Below are positions 1 through 12,402 of a stretch of 64,000 nucleotides of DNA, in pieces. Source of the stretch: Aldrovandia affinis (taxonomy: Eukaryota; Chordata; Actinopteri; Notacanthiformes; Halosauridae). How positions within the stretch are numbered: position 1 is the stretch's first letter; each line of letters starts with the position of its first letter. The stretch covers positions 62,001 through 126,000 of the forward strand of contig JAINUG010000215.1 in assembly GCA_029706075.1 (NCBI GenBank), in the 5' to 3' direction. Under the pieces are notes generated by a model. That model saw only the letters and a program-made list of their open reading frames with translations. It was not told where the DNA came from and made no database searches. The translations under genes and the position numbers were made by a program.

Positions 1-195
1 TTTAAATTTTTTATAGCTCTTGCCTCAAGGTTATTACATTTGGCCTGGGATGTTAGTCTGTCCTTATGTCCATCCACATGCTGGTTGGTACTGGACTTTA
101 CCACCAGATGGCAGCAGGAAGACGAGGGTATTTGTAAGGGTAATGGATAACGCTGGTGATAGTCTGTTGTTTATGGTTAGTATTTGTTGTTTCAG

Positions 196-322
196 AGGCC
201 ACATCATGGGCGGGGAAAGGCACAGGGAGAGGTCATGCCCACGCTGGATATGACCCTCTTCGACTGGACTGACTACGAGGACATGAAACCAGTGGATACC
301 TGGCCGTCCTCTCGTAAGAAAG
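196..322 (+). CDS. draxin: draxin exon a (first visible coding exon)
   Basis: The acceptor is a T-rich tract ending in CAG at 193-195 and the donor is AAAG/GTGAC at 322/323. It encodes 42 codons plus one base and includes [21 protein letters not shown] second AG at 196-197 could shift the start by two bases, but frame continuity favours 196 or an exon that opens in this frame. Confidence 0.9.
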
Positions 323-3300
323 GTGACCCCTCCGTTAAAGACTGTCTGTGCCGGCTCACTCCTCTCAGGGCAATCTGAGACAATCTGGGGGAAGGGGAGG
401 GCAGGTGTAGTAGAATGGTCAGGGAACTACTTTTGTAAAGCAGAGGGTGCATGTTCAAATCACAGGTGGAGCACTGCCATTGTACCCTTGCGAATGGTAA
501 TTAACCTGAATTGTTTCAGTAAATATTCAGCTGTATAAACGGATAGTATGTAAAAAATGTAAGCTGTGCAAATTGCTCTGCATAAGGGCATCGGCAAAAG
601 CAAATAATGTAGTTATGCCTCAAGCTTTTTAAAGTTCAGTTGCCATATGACTTAAGGCCTCTGTATACTTAAAATTAAATCGAATATGGCGTGTTCGCAT
701 AGGCAAGATAGCAGATTTGCGACCAAAACGAAGTGCCGCATTTGGCTTTGATCGCTGCAGTGTGTGTAGGCTGGCTAGGCAAACTTGTCAAATTTTTCAC
801 ACAGCCTCGTTCACCGCCTCCCAATACACCGTAGCCTGCAATTAGTCAACAATGTCACGTCATTTTTATGTATGTCATTTGGGCCGCGTGTTACATCTTG
901 TTATCATCTTGTCTAACTGTTCCTCTACTTATGTCGTCGTTCGCTCTAGTTAGCTATATGTCTGTTGACAAGCAATTTTTTTTTCTGCAAATCTAGTTGG
1001 CAATTTTGCTCTTGGGGAAATGCACTGCTTTTGCACTTGGTACCAAAATCCTTAGTTATTTGGTGTTACCTATTTGACCTCAGTTCACCACCAATTGTGT
1101 GACATGGGCTAGCTGCTAATCAAGTTAACCAGCTTGCTAATTAGCTACAGTATATTAATGGATAGTCAGATAACATACCACTGATTGAAAGTTATCATTA
1201 AAATAAAATTAACCCTACTTAGTAGTGACAATTGCTGATACACAATTGTCTAAATGTAATATAACCCATGGTCTACTACATCAAAAAATAAAATTCACAC
1301 TGTCACTTGATACTATATACAACGTACAACGAGAAATGACATTTAGCAGTTTCTGGAGCCCACTTTCTTATGTCTGTTACAGGATCCTATGGTATGATGG
1401 TTTAAACTTTGGGTTATTTTGTATGGCTCAGATGGCTCACGTCCTGATCTCTGGTGTACTTCAATGTAGCATGTTGTGGGACTGAGTGTGAAGCAGTCAT
1501 AAATAATGGCCATTCTCTTCTGTGTGTGTGTGTGTGTGTGTGTGTGATGCAGACAAACGGCGCAGTAAGAACCTGAGCAGTGGGAACATGACGGTGGACA
1601 CAGAGACGTTGGAGCCATGTGACCACCACTTAGACTGTCTCCCTGGTCAGTCCACCTCCCTCTACCCCTCTCACCTTGTTAACACAGAGATCACAATGCT
1701 CTTCAATGTTTGAGATTCTCCCATTTCCAGCAATTATAGAACTCAAACTAATTACAGAACCTTATTTATTTTATTATTTCATTTAAGTTGCCTCATTATG
1801 TCAAGTTATTCTCGCTTACACATTCATAATAACTGTTATTGACTTGTGTAGTTGTGTGAGTCTGATAACCTTTGCAGTTAATTGTTGCTCGCTCTCTTAT
1901 TATTTGCAGTTGTCGTTGTTTGCCACTACAGCCTTGTAACTTGCTTCGGAAAAAACATGTCTGCAAAATGATAAAATGAATGTTTTATTTTGCCATAGTT
2001 GGAGGAGGTAAGGCTGTGTGGGATGTGCTGCTGATTGTGGTTATGTTGGGATGTAGCAAGGAGGCAGGGGTGGCCACCATGCCAGGTGGTGAGTGGATGA
2101 AAGACCAAACAAAAGATTCTGATAGGCAAACAGCCAATTTATTACCTTTTTTTTAAACAATTCAAACAAAACACGAAGATAAAGCATTTAACTCCAAAAA
2201 TTATGCAATAGAGGGAAACAGCAACAAAAACCCACACTTCTGCCTTCATGCCCCAAAAACTCTCCCCAGGCATGGCACACTGTGCTTTTATAATGGCCTA
2301 ACGAAGGCAATGGCTCACAGCTGAGTTGATCGCTCATTAGCCTCAGGTGAGCCTGCCTGTAGGTGAGGCCACTGCTGTCCAAGGCCCTGTAGTCCTCTCT
2401 CCAGGGTGTGGGAGGGGACAGGAATGCCCTCTCAACTCCTCCCTACACCTCTCCCTGTGTCACAGGATAATAATAATAACTGCTGCTGATTATGGGGATA
2501 ATAATAATAATTAGCTGATTATGGTTATGGGGATGATAATAATAGCTGTGCTGCTGATTGTGGTTATGGGGATAAGAATAATGTGCTGATTGTGGTTATG
2601 GGGATAATAATACTAACATTGATTCTGGCTATAGGAATAATAATAATAACGGATTGCATTATACAGCGCTTCTTCATGATCTCAAAGTGCTTTGCAGTGA
2701 AGTGGGGAAGCTCACCTGAGCTCACCACTAATGCGTAACGCCCACCTGAGTGATGCAGGGATGCAGGGCCGGAACGCTCACACCTCAGCCGAGGTGGAGA
2801 GGGAGGGTGTAATTCAAGCTGATGGAACCGTGGTGTTGGGCTGATCGGTGCTGTGGTTCGTCTCGTCCTCCCAGGCTCCTGCTGTGACCTGAGACAACAC
2901 GAGTGCAAAGCGCATAACCGCGGACTCAACAACAAGTGCTACGACGACTGCATGTGCGAGGAAGGTGAGGGCTCATCTCCGTGCCTGGACGGTGCACGCT
3001 GTCCACTCCTACGGAGGAGTTTCACACACCTGAGGAGGCTTTGGACACTTCAACGTCGGGCTGTCGTTGCTTAACAGCACTCATACATTTGACTTTTTAC
3101 GTGAATTTTTTAAAAACAAATTAAAATTTTGTTTCAGATTTTATCCCATTTTCTCCCCATTTGGTAGCCAATTAGACCTGCTGTTTTTATGTCAATCCCC
3201 CCCCTAGTAGTGTGAGTTCGCTGCCGTAGTCCTGCGACCGGTAGTGACAAAGGCGAAGTAACGCCTCCTTCGAGACGGCACTCGCCAAGCCGTCGACCGT

Positions 3301-4581
3301 AACCCGGTACTACAGGGCCACTCTTATGCGCAGTGAACGTCATGTCGGCTTCCCTCCCCCCTTCCTGGGGCGGACAGCCAATCGCCGCCCCTGGTGGCGC
3401 TCCCGGCTACATTTTACACTTTAAGCATTTAGCAGATGCTCTTATCCAGAGCGACTTACAAGATGTGCATTAATACATGGTAGGAACGATCAGAGTTCGC
3501 GCAAGAGATCAGTGCAGTAATGCAGTGATAGACATCATTGTAGGCAGCTGCGTACCATACCTGTAACACTGGGAAGGAAAAGGTTTTTTTATTTATTGAG
3601 TAAGCAGGGATACAAAGTGTTGAGCAAGTAGGCAGTGGTGATGACAATTATTCATATTGAGAAGAAAGTCCATAACTTTCACCACAGTGTTATACACACT
3701 GCATTTGACTTCTGCCATATAAATGAGACACTGTGCTGTGACAGAGATCCTGACCTGGTCAGAAATGGGTGAACAGAGGCCAAACTGTACTTCTCCACAT
3801 GGGATTTTCTGGAAGTCACAGCTAGCTTTGCTAAGAAAACCCCAAATTCTGCTTTAAAATGAATGAAAATGCCTGCATTTGAAGATTAAACGGCTACCTT
3901 GATATAGCTATAATAAAAGGAGAGTATATTATTTTATGGATCCTATATGAAGAGTGGCCCATTCGTCCAAGCATTCACTACCAGTACATTACAGTTCCAT
4001 ACATTAACACAATAATTCTGTCCCTGCCAGAACTGATAAGCCATAACAGGAACCTGAAGTTCATAATGTCCCAAGATTGGCTAGCAAATTAAATAAAACG
4101 TGAACCTGTTCTATATAATGTACTACTGTGGAATTTCATTCTGATGTTTAATAATTGTTGGCATAAACACTACACCTGCACAGTACACTACTTAAACAAA
4201 TGGGAAATTACAAAACACAAGGATTTAACACAAAGACAATATTACTGTACATGTTTATTTTAATTGAGTGGCATTGTCAAATCAGGGCTCTAGATAAGAT
4301 TATGAATCATGATTATGAATTCTCCCAAACTGTGTGCTTCTTTTTTCTGTTCTCAAAAACGTTGGAAGATTTTATTGCTATAACATATAATAGTATTTAT
4401 GAAATTACATTTATTTTGAAAAAAACAAAAAAACAAGATTATTCACAGTCCCTGTTCACCTTCCCCAGGGTTCCGCTGCTACGCAAAATTTCACCGGAAC
4501 CGGAGGGTGACTCGCAGGAAGGGCCGCTGTGTGGAGCCCGAGTCCGCCAACGGTGACCAGGGGGCGTTCATCACCATCTGA
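196..4581 (+). CDS. draxin: draxin, 3' part: last four coding exons (140 residues visible)
   Basis: Draxin is a secreted axon-guidance inhibitor that binds netrin and DCC. The coding pieces are 196-322, 1553-1645, 2875-2964 and 4469-4581. All introns are GT-AG and every junction is phase 1, so the reading frame carries through. The first piece holds the family signature [12 protein letters not shown] followed by DTWPSSRKK. The rest forms the C-terminal cysteine-rich domain with ten cysteines, including [34 protein letters not shown] and a basic [14 protein letters not shown] stretch, ending [15 protein letters not shown]. This matches vertebrate draxin closely to its last residues. The signal peptide and N-terminal half are left of the window. 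The next gene, agtrap, is on the same strand, as I recall it being in other vertebrates. The identification is from recalled family sequence, not from an alignment. Confidence 0.95.
1521..1546 (+). repeat. (TG)13 microsatellite at a splice acceptor
   Basis: An uninterrupted TG run ends six bases before the first base of draxin exon b, with no separate pyrimidine tract between. Confidence 0.95.
1553..1645 (+). CDS. draxin: draxin exon b
   Basis: The acceptor is GATGCAG directly after a (TG)13 run, and the donor is CCCTG/GTCAG. The first two bases finish an Asp codon. It then reads [20 protein letters not shown] and the start of the cysteine-rich domain, [10 protein letters not shown]. Confidence 0.93.
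2641..2800 (-). repeat. fragment of tRNA-derived SINE, family A (3' body)
   Basis: The stretch holding AAAGTGCTTTGCAGTGAAG and CACCTGAGCTCACCACTAAT, then CGCCCACCTGAGTGATGC, matches the body of the fuller copy at 40296-40692 in the same orientation. The tRNA head is missing. It sits in the draxin intron just upstream of exon c. Confidence 0.6.
2875..2964 (+). CDS. draxin: draxin exon c
   Basis: The acceptor is CTCCCAG/G and the donor GAAG/GTGAGG. It encodes [20 protein letters not shown] followed by [10 protein letters not shown], the most conserved part of the cysteine-rich domain. It lies just after a SINE fragment. Confidence 0.96.
3130..3411 (-). repeat. SINE, family B, truncated at the tRNA head
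   Basis: It shares GGGGCGGACAGCCAAT plus CGCCGCCCCTGGTGGC, the CCTCCTTCGAGACGGCAC block and an A-rich 3' end (read on the minus strand) with the copies at 21574-21875 and 24600-24943. It lies in the last draxin intron. Confidence 0.75.
3412..3560 (-). repeat. fragment with an L2/SINE-type tail
   Basis: TTTAGCAGATGCTCTTATCC followed by AGAGCGACTTACA is, read on the minus strand, the GTAAGTCGCTTTGGATAAAA-type 3' tail used by fish LINEs and SINEs. The head cannot be delimited. It abuts the family B SINE. Confidence 0.55.
4469..4581 (+). CDS. draxin: draxin last coding exon with stop
   Basis: The acceptor is TTCCCCAG/GG. It encodes [20 protein letters not shown] followed by [16 protein letters not shown] and a TGA at 4579-4581. 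The 3' UTR follows. No clear AATAAA is seen close by; ATTAAA at 5253-5258 is a weak candidate for its poly(A) signal. Confidence 0.95.
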
Positions 4582-5599
4582 GGGCATGGGGACATACCCC
4601 CTCCGGCACCAGAGCGCGCCCCCCGCGGGACTGCCGTCTGCTGTTTGTATTCACTGTCAGTTTGTCTGGCCTCTCCTGGCCGTTTGGGAATAATGTCACG
4701 TCAAGACCAATATGCGGTGGGTAGATTTGTGTTCATCTTTTGTGTAACCCGATAAAAACCCTGACGTGTACATAAATACCTTAACGACTGTCTTTTGTTT
4801 TGTTTTTTGTTTTTTGTTTTTTTTCCACGGGTTTGAAGAATGTGTTGATATTTAAAAGAACAGTGCTGCATACAGATTTTTATGCCATTTTATCTAAAAA
4901 GGGGAAAAAAAGATGCTTGATTTTATTGTGTATGTTTTACTCATGCGATGCCAAAACTGGACTTTAAAGGCCTATTTAACCCAGGAGTGAAAGATGAAAA
5001 TAAGTTGTAAAAACAGTCGTATGTGTTGAGACTGAGCGCGACGGAGCCCCTCTGTACGGCTGTAATCACTGTGCGCAGTATCATCTCTGCCACTGACAGC
5101 TATCGGAGGTGACGTCCTTGTCACTTTGATCACGTTGTCCTCGGGACTCATGTAAAATGTATTTACCCTCCCTGAACCTCGGAGTCCTGCTCGCATACTT
5201 ACATCTGCTCAGAAGAAAAGAGTAATGCCTTGTTTTCAGCTTTGATTTCATCATTAAATCCAGTTCAAGACTTTTCTCGACTCATTTCATTTCTTGTGCT
5301 AGTTCACTGATGTATAAGGAACGGAGTGCCGATTACGAAATGAAAGTTCTTATTCACAAAATGCCATTTATCAAGGCAGTCACGTGGCACAGTTCTTAGA
5401 GAACATGAGTTGCAACTGAAAGGTTGCAACAGATACAGTACCTAAGCTGAATGACGTCTGCACACTGCTGTAAAACTGGGTAATCAGTCAAAGAGCCCTT
5501 CTCTTGCAATGTGATTAAAACTTGGTTGGCCACGGTTAGTGCGCAGTCCAGAAACCTAAGACAACTAGGCTGCTGCTGAAAGTGGTATTCGTGGGCCAG

Positions 5600-5936
5600 T
5601 AGGGTGCAGGTTGATTAAACTGAGGTCTTGTCTCACTGAGGCCATTACAGATCCCATGGCACTGTTTGCTGAGAGCAACGGGTTCCCCAGTGTCTCGGAC
5701 AAATTCCCGCTCTGCCTTCCATCTGACCGTGCCCCAGTTTAACTGGCTAAATAAATCCTCCCTTCTCAAACTAAGTTGATCTGTGGTGAGAGTTCTAGTC
5801 CAAGATGGCCACCGCGCATCACCCTGGAGGGTGCCACACACTGGCAGTGGCTTAGATGAGTCACTCTACTCCCTCCCGTTTCACTGTAAAGCGCTAAAGT
5901 AGTTGAAAGGTGCTTTATAAATATAATGTAATGAAA
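5600..5936 (+). repeat. tRNA-derived SINE, family A, 3' part
   Basis: CATTACAGATCCCATGGCAC and a GTGTCTCGGACAAATTCCC block match, in opposite orientation, the copy at 40296-40692. It ends with the LINE-like tail GTAAAGCGC...GAAAGGTGCTTTATAAAT. The head is degraded. Confidence 0.6.
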
Positions 5937-7376
5937 GAATATGAAGCATCTCACTTGATGCGTCTTCTAAGCAAATTAATAATGTGACAATCTTGAGATA
6001 GTAGGGCTTTAAGAATATTACCCTGGACATGGACTGCACAGTCATATTTACATCACTCTGACTTGGCGTTGGCCAATCGTGACCTGCATCGCCGCAGGCT
6101 CCCGGCATTCCTGGCCGTTGTGCGGCTCCACCCATAGCCAATGGGATCTTGACTGCATCTTTTTACGATTCCGCTGAGTCGCAGACTGCGGCATCCATAG
6201 CAGTGCATCACCCGGCGTGTGACCCTGAGTCGGGGAATTAAAAAGTCAAATGAGCTTCATCTCTTCCAGGGGGATTACGAAGCGAGCTGTTTAAGGAGCT
6301 GAGCCTGCCAGTCAAACACCGGTGTGGCATCAGTGCTGGGAAAACATGGGCACTGTACGTGCCCTGTGGCCTGAAAACCTGGGTAGTGTACGTGCTCTGT
6401 GGCCTGAAAGCATGGGTACGTACGTGCTCTGTGGCCTACACCGTGCCAGCAGGTGAAACGAGGCATTTACTCGTTTCGCGGAATCAATTCGCCAGCATTT
6501 TCTGCACCATTAGCTTTGTAAGTAAGGATGTGTGACCTGTGTGTGGGCCTCTTTGGAAGCCTACATGCTTCACTTGTCCTGGCATACGCTCTGCCCATCA
6601 AACGCCCGCTGGGGAAATGGCCATTGGCGTCTTATTGATCTTCTCAAAACGCCTTTTATTTTTAAAAAAAGTTAATTCATGCTACTGAAGTCGCTATATC
6701 GGAAATCGACCATTTTCCCTCCCATAATTACCCATGCTTGGATCAACATTAACTTTATTATTAGTACTACTAATGCGATTTAGTCCAATGTCTGGTCTTG
6801 TACATAGACGTGGTGTGTAGCCCAGCACTGTAGATGAGAATTCCTTTCATTATGTATTCATTTAACTGCATTCAATGTTGTAGTAGCCCTGAAGACTCTG
6901 GCTTGATAGCCTCTGTGTATCTTGCCAGCAAATACTCACGTCATATGATTTAGTCCATGACAAATTGTTACTGGGACAGGACGTCATATTACCTTGCGAT
7001 ACAGGTGTAAATCAAGGGCTAATTAAAGGGCAGCACCACTCCAGGGTACATCAGCAATGCAGAGGGAATCCTGGGAATTTCATCGCAAGCTATTCAATTA
7101 TCAAACATCTGTTTAGGGGCGAGATGGTGACTTTTTTTTTTACCAGACAGGACAAAGGCAAAACAGGCCTCCGGAGCAGGGCCAAGCTATAGGCGCCTAC
7201 AAGACTGAAGGAAATATGATATTTATGTGTTTTATACAGCTGATAGCAGTGCTGGTATAGTGTATTTGGATACAAATTAGCGAAATCACAGTAGGTCTGA
7301 GAATATGCCATGTTTTAATATTGCATCTCTAAAACACTCAAGTAATTTAACTTACACAGGTTTATCCTGATGGCAT

Positions 7377-7378
<2 letters not shown>

Positions 7379-7420
<42 letters not shown>

Positions 7421-7581
7421 TAACATGGAGAAAGACACACACACACAAATACAACACACAGACACACACACACACAAATACAACACTCACACACACACAC
7501 AAAATACAACACACACACACACACACACACACACAAATACAACACACAGACACACATGTAGACACACACACACACACACAA
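7379..7581. repeat. compound (AC)n array
   Basis: AC runs are broken at intervals by AAATACAAC-type interruptions that recur several times, giving a weak higher-order repeat. Valine/cysteine- or threonine/histidine-rich open frames across it are artefacts. Confidence 0.9.
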
Positions 7582-8692
7582 TTCCTGTATTGCAGGTGCA
7601 CCTTTTAATGTAGTGACAGGTGAATAATGGGCAAATGTCTAATATAATGGAAACCGGTTCTAGGTGTCTTCCAATCTGCATTGAGATATATAACTATTTC
7701 TTGAGCTCAGAAGATAAATCACGCTTATGCCTATTTCCAAAGCGATGCTCCTAACAAAGGACAGGTATGGCACCATAGGAATTACAGCCGCTGTTTCCCT
7801 TGGAACCCTGATTTGATTCTACAGGCACAAGTAAATGAACAGATGGCTAGCCTCGGTTAACGGCTGGGAAAGGGATTGCAGAGGACCACCTGACCTTGCC
7901 TGAGTGTTCAGCATTCTGCTAAAGGACTGACAACTGCTGTTTTGTACCAGTGTGCCATAGTAGTTACTTAGACAGTTAAATATAGAAATTAGTGGAAAGG
8001 CCTCTATTTTTTTCTATATGCAAATTGGCCCCAGAGGTGCACAGCTGTTGGAATAGATCTGAATCCATAGAATGTGGCCAATAAAAACTGTCACATTAGC
8101 ACAGGCACAGAAACAGAGCCCTTACAGATAATACCATGGAGTGTACAAGAGTACCACAAATACGTGTACAAACAAACGGGTGCATGCTGTCTGACCGCTA
8201 TGGCTTTTTGTCCACTAAAACTAACAGTAATAAATCAGAGCACTCGTTTATTTATCTACTTATTTAATTGTTTAAATGTATGACTTCAGTTGTCATTAAA
8301 AAAAGCAAACAGAAAACACTTGCAAACTCAAAGTTAAGGACACAGCAATACATTTAGATAAATAAATCAGATCGATGCCACCCTCAGCCCCCTCTCTCAA
8401 GTCCAACTGTTTTTGTCTGCTTCACAATGGTGGGGCTCTTTAGCCCGCTCTTTACTGTTGTTACCGCCTGAAGAGAACCAAGACACTCTCCACTCAAACT
8501 GCAGAGTAATTGTGATGAATGTGTCTTTACCTAGGGGCAGCTGTCATGGGAACAAAGGTGATTGACTGGAAATCTATTTCTCCCGAATGCCTGTGTAGCA
8601 CTGTGTGCCCAGAGATTCTGGAACCTTCTGGCAGCCACTGTGTGGCAGTTCATTTGCTCTAGGACTGGAGCATGGTTTACCTGTGGCAATTT

Positions 8693-8748
8693 GTGTGTGT
8701 GTGTGTGAGAGAGAGAGAGAAGTGTATGTGTGTGTGTGTGTGTGTGTG

Positions 8749-8794
<46 letters not shown>

Positions 8795-8823
8795 TGTGTG
8801 AGAGAGAGAGAGAGAGAGAGAGT
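8693..8823. repeat. (GT)n/(GA)n compound microsatellite
   Basis: Alternating GT and GA tracts in several blocks, giving spurious open frames on both strands. Confidence 0.95.
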
Positions 8824-9038
8824 GTGCTTCTTCTGAAATAAATAAATACACCATTTCATGGAGCCGAAAGAAAGACTGAAAGAAAAAATCAATAGCACTA
8901 CTCACACGTAAAAAAGAAAATTAAACAATGCAATTGAATACTGAAAGTGGAATTTGATCCCGGGGGGTGGAATGGCATCTCTTCTTCTTTTCATATCCAG
9001 TTGACAGTCTTTCCCTGGGCTTTTCACAGCCGTGTATA

Positions 9039-10170
9039 CAGTACACTTCATAATTATCCACACCCTTCACAGCGATGAGCAAAAAAGGCTGTATAAAATA
9101 AATAATACAGATAATGAGCTATATTCCATGCGCAAATATTTATTTTATTAATACAGTAAAAGAAAAAATACAGCTCAGAACAATAGATGTCACAATCATT
9201 ATTTTTTGTATTATTATTTTAAAAAAATAAATCTGCATTAACATGCTACTTTTTCATTCATCTTAATCTTAGGAAACTGTATTGTGGCCTCCCATGGCAT
9301 CCTGTTTGACTGGGGTATTAAAATGTGGTAACACACAAATAAAATCCACTTGTCATCCATCACCAGGGGGAAAGGCAAAGAACTCTCAGAAGAAACAAGA
9401 CAAAGGTTTGTTGACCTTCACAAGTCAGGAGATGGTTACAAACTAATACATAAAAAATGGATAACTACAACTTTTCACTATTAGGTTTAAAGTTTAAAGA
9501 AGTTTAAAACCACTGCAACAGTTGTAAACCTGCCTGGTAGAGGACGCAAGTGAATCTTGCCCCCATGCGCAGTGAGGCAGATGGTTTGGGAAAGAAAACT
9601 CCAAGGGCCGCAGTTCCAACAACGCAGACCTGCTATCCATGTGAGCCGAGGGTGCACAAAATACTGAAAACATTTGTGAATAATTGTGACAAATATCTTA
9701 TTTCTTGGCGGCATGGTGGTGCAGTGGATAGCGCTGTCGCCTCACAGCAAGAAGGTCTCGGGTTCGAATCCAGGCCGGGGGCCTTTCTGTGTGGAGTTTG
9801 CATGTTCTCCCCGTGTCCGCGTGGGTTTCCTCCGGGTACTCCGGTTTCTTCCCACAGTCCAAAGACATGCACGTTAGGCTAATTGGAGAGTCTAAATTGC
9901 CCGTAGGTATGAGTGTGTGAGTGAATGGTGTGTGTGCCCTGCGATGGATTGGCGACCTGTCCAGGGTGTATTCCTGCCTCTCGCCCGGAACGCATGCTGG
10001 GATAGGCTCCAGCCCCCGCGACCCTGACCAGGAATAAGCGGCTTAGATAATGGATGGATGGATGGATGGATCTTATTTCTTAAACAAAATATTTTTCTCT
10101 GTTGAATTGCATTATAATAAAATAATATAGCTCACTACCTGTATGTTTATCAAGGGTGTGGATAATTCCA
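9039..10170. mobile_element. decayed Tc1-type DNA transposon carrying a SINE
   Basis: The left end reads ATAATTATCCACACCC...AGGCTGTATAAAATAAATAA...ATGAGCTATATT. The right end, AATATAGCTCACTACCTG...AAGGGTGTGGATAATT, is its inverted counterpart. Between them lie remnants of a Tc1-like transposase, for example a CTGCCTGGTAGAGGACGCAA stretch that resembles the linker between the helix-turn-helix and catalytic domains. No usable open frame survives, and most of the catalytic part is missing. A 364-bp SINE interrupts it at 9707-10070. A related terminal piece lies at 51379-51466. Confidence 0.75.
9707..10070 (+). mobile_element. 364-bp tRNA-derived SINE (family D) with target-site duplication
   Basis: The head GGTGCAGTGGATAGCGCTG resembles a pol III A box and GGGTTCGAATCC is a B box. 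The tail is (GGAT)n. An 11-bp target-site duplication, TCTTATTTCTT, flanks it at 9696-9706 and 10071-10081. A second copy of exactly 364 bp lies inverted at 13616-13979. These are SINE heads, not functional tRNA genes. Confidence 0.92.
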
Positions 10171-10173
10171 TTA

Positions 10174-10515
10174 AAAAAGTTTTAGAATACCACCATTTTC
10201 CAGTTTTTACTGAAATTTAAGCAGTCCAAGTCCAGTGAATAACCTGAAATGGTACAAAGGTAAGCGGTAAACTGCCAGAGGTTACCAAAAACGTAAAAAT
10301 AATGTAAATTCTTTGGCAGTGAGTAGTGTCCTACACCACAAAAGTAAACTGGAGGAAACTCTGACAGGAAGAGGTCTGGCAGACCCAAAGCCACAACAAA
10401 ATCATAAGACAGCTGAGAGTCAACAGCTTGCGTGTTATTCACTGGACTTGAACTGCTTCAATTTCAATAAAAACTGTAAAATGGGGGTGTTCTAAAACTT
10501 TTGACCGGTAGTGTA
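10174..10515. mobile_element. short non-autonomous Tc1-type element with inverted ends
   Basis: AAAAGTTTTAGAATACCACC and GTCCAAGTCCAGTGAATAAC at the left match, inverted, GTTATTCACTGGACTTGAAC and GGTGTTCTAAAACTTTTGAC at the right. The centre (about 180 bp) holds a piece of Tc1 transposase-like sequence, GGAAACTCTGACAGGAAGAG. The left-most bases corresponding to ACCGGTAGTG are lost at the junction with the previous element. An (AT)n run follows. Confidence 0.75.
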
Positions 10516-12402
10516 TACATATATATATATATATGTATATATATATAAATAGCTATAACTATAAGTCCAGAAGGGTCCATTGTGTTCTGGGGGTCAAGAT
10601 AGCAACCAGCTGAACGAGTCAGAGATCAAGATGGTAATATGACAGATTTAAAAACCACTGAGCGACTGTTCAAATCTACCTGATAAGAAACATGTCTACC
10701 CATCCATTCTGCACAAATGAAATACATATTTACTAGTATAAAGTTCATTTTTATCATCAAAAACTCTATGAACAGAGGATGTTTTCCAGAGGAAATTGAA
10801 AACCATAAAACCCTGAGCCATTCAGTGAGGAAGAAATGGGAATGTATTCCCTGACCCCAGAAAAGTAAAGAACCCCTCATCAACTACACTGAAGAAAAAT
10901 ATGAAACAGAATATATTCACTGGTCTACACTGCACATAACTATCTGAAACAGATAGGCACAAATGTTCATATCATAAATCACATTTTCATAATTTTGCAT
11001 TACAAAATATCCCACATTTTGGAGCTGAGCAGATGATGCAACAGTAGAATCTCATCACCAAAAACATTTTAGGTCATATTTAATGTTTTTTTCATTTTTT
11101 TAAACTTTATATTGGCTTTACAGTAATTAAAAGCTAGATGGAATGTGTTACTCTCTCTCCCAGCACCCATATACAGTGAGTCAATGAAAAGTCTTTGTAT
11201 CAAGCGTTCATTGCTGTCAATAAACATGCTGCATTACTGCTGATGGTGTTCGGACTGCAGCACAGTGTTGAAAAAGCAGTGGCGTCAGGAAAAAATTAAT
11301 TGGCCCAAGAGAAAACAACCGCCACAGTAAACAAATACACATCATTGTAAAAATGACACTTTGAAAAATGATGAACTAAAGAGTTATAAATAATGCATAA
11401 AAATCGGAGCGGCGTCTGACTAAAAATAATCGCAGTAATGGCGGTAATTGATGTGCGCACAATTTCTACGAGGCGTGCAATGCGCGACACAATACACAGA
11501 ACGCCAATGGCATTGTTCTGTGAGAGACTCTACTGCGAAAAAAAGCTTTGCTACAGACGCACTTTTCCATTAAAGGTGATTTGCTGTCTGCCCACCCACA
11601 CAATAAGCCACATTCAGGCCTCCGTGTTTCTGACGGTAATTATACGGTGAGCGTTTGTCTTCTGAGAGGCCAGGGTGTAGGCAGGACGCGGTGCAGGAAG
11701 CGTGATATGTCTCGTGTCCCTCTCGGAGGACTGAGGGGTGAAAGAGCAGTTGGTGGTTTTTTAAACTTGCTTTGTGATGCCTTTGTGATGCGTGAACACA
11801 TAATCTTCCTTTCATAAAAAACGTGACGAGATGACACAATAATGCCCCCGCTCTGGACCATGGTGAAAGGGCATGGCCTTTTTCAGAGAAAGAAAGGTGC
11901 TGCCACAACACACTGAGTGTGTAGTGTAATATAATTGTGTTGTGGTGTGCTAATACAATAAATATCTTGGTGGGGGAAAAATAGCTCTCATTTACAACAT
12001 GTTCTGGTCTTTTGACACCCTCTTTTCTGGGAGTCTACCCAGGAAGATACACTTAAGATACACTGTTATTTTAGCTGTCTACCACAGCATATTGGAGTTG
12101 AAATTAAATAATGAATATTATATATATGAGCTCAGAGTGCAGACTTTCAGCTTTAATTTGAGGGTATTTACATCCAAATCGGATGAACGGTGAAGGAATG
12201 CAACAGTGTACAGCACTTTTTATATGTGGTCTCCCCCTTTTTAAGGGACCAAAAGTAATTGGACAATTGGCTGCTCAGCCAGGTGTGTGTTATTCCCTCA
12301 TTATTTAATTCACTAGTAAGCAGATAAAAAGGTCTAGAGTTGATTAGAGTTGATTTCAAGTGTGGCATTTGCATTTGGAATCTGTTGCTGTTAACTTTCA
12401 AT

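Noticed and set aside
7362-7681. Open frames rich in Val/Cys or Thr/His
   Set aside because: Translation of (CA)n repeats. The same applies at 8531-8905, 16969-17308, 34185-34458, 47166-47636, 51052-51543 and 55365-55556.
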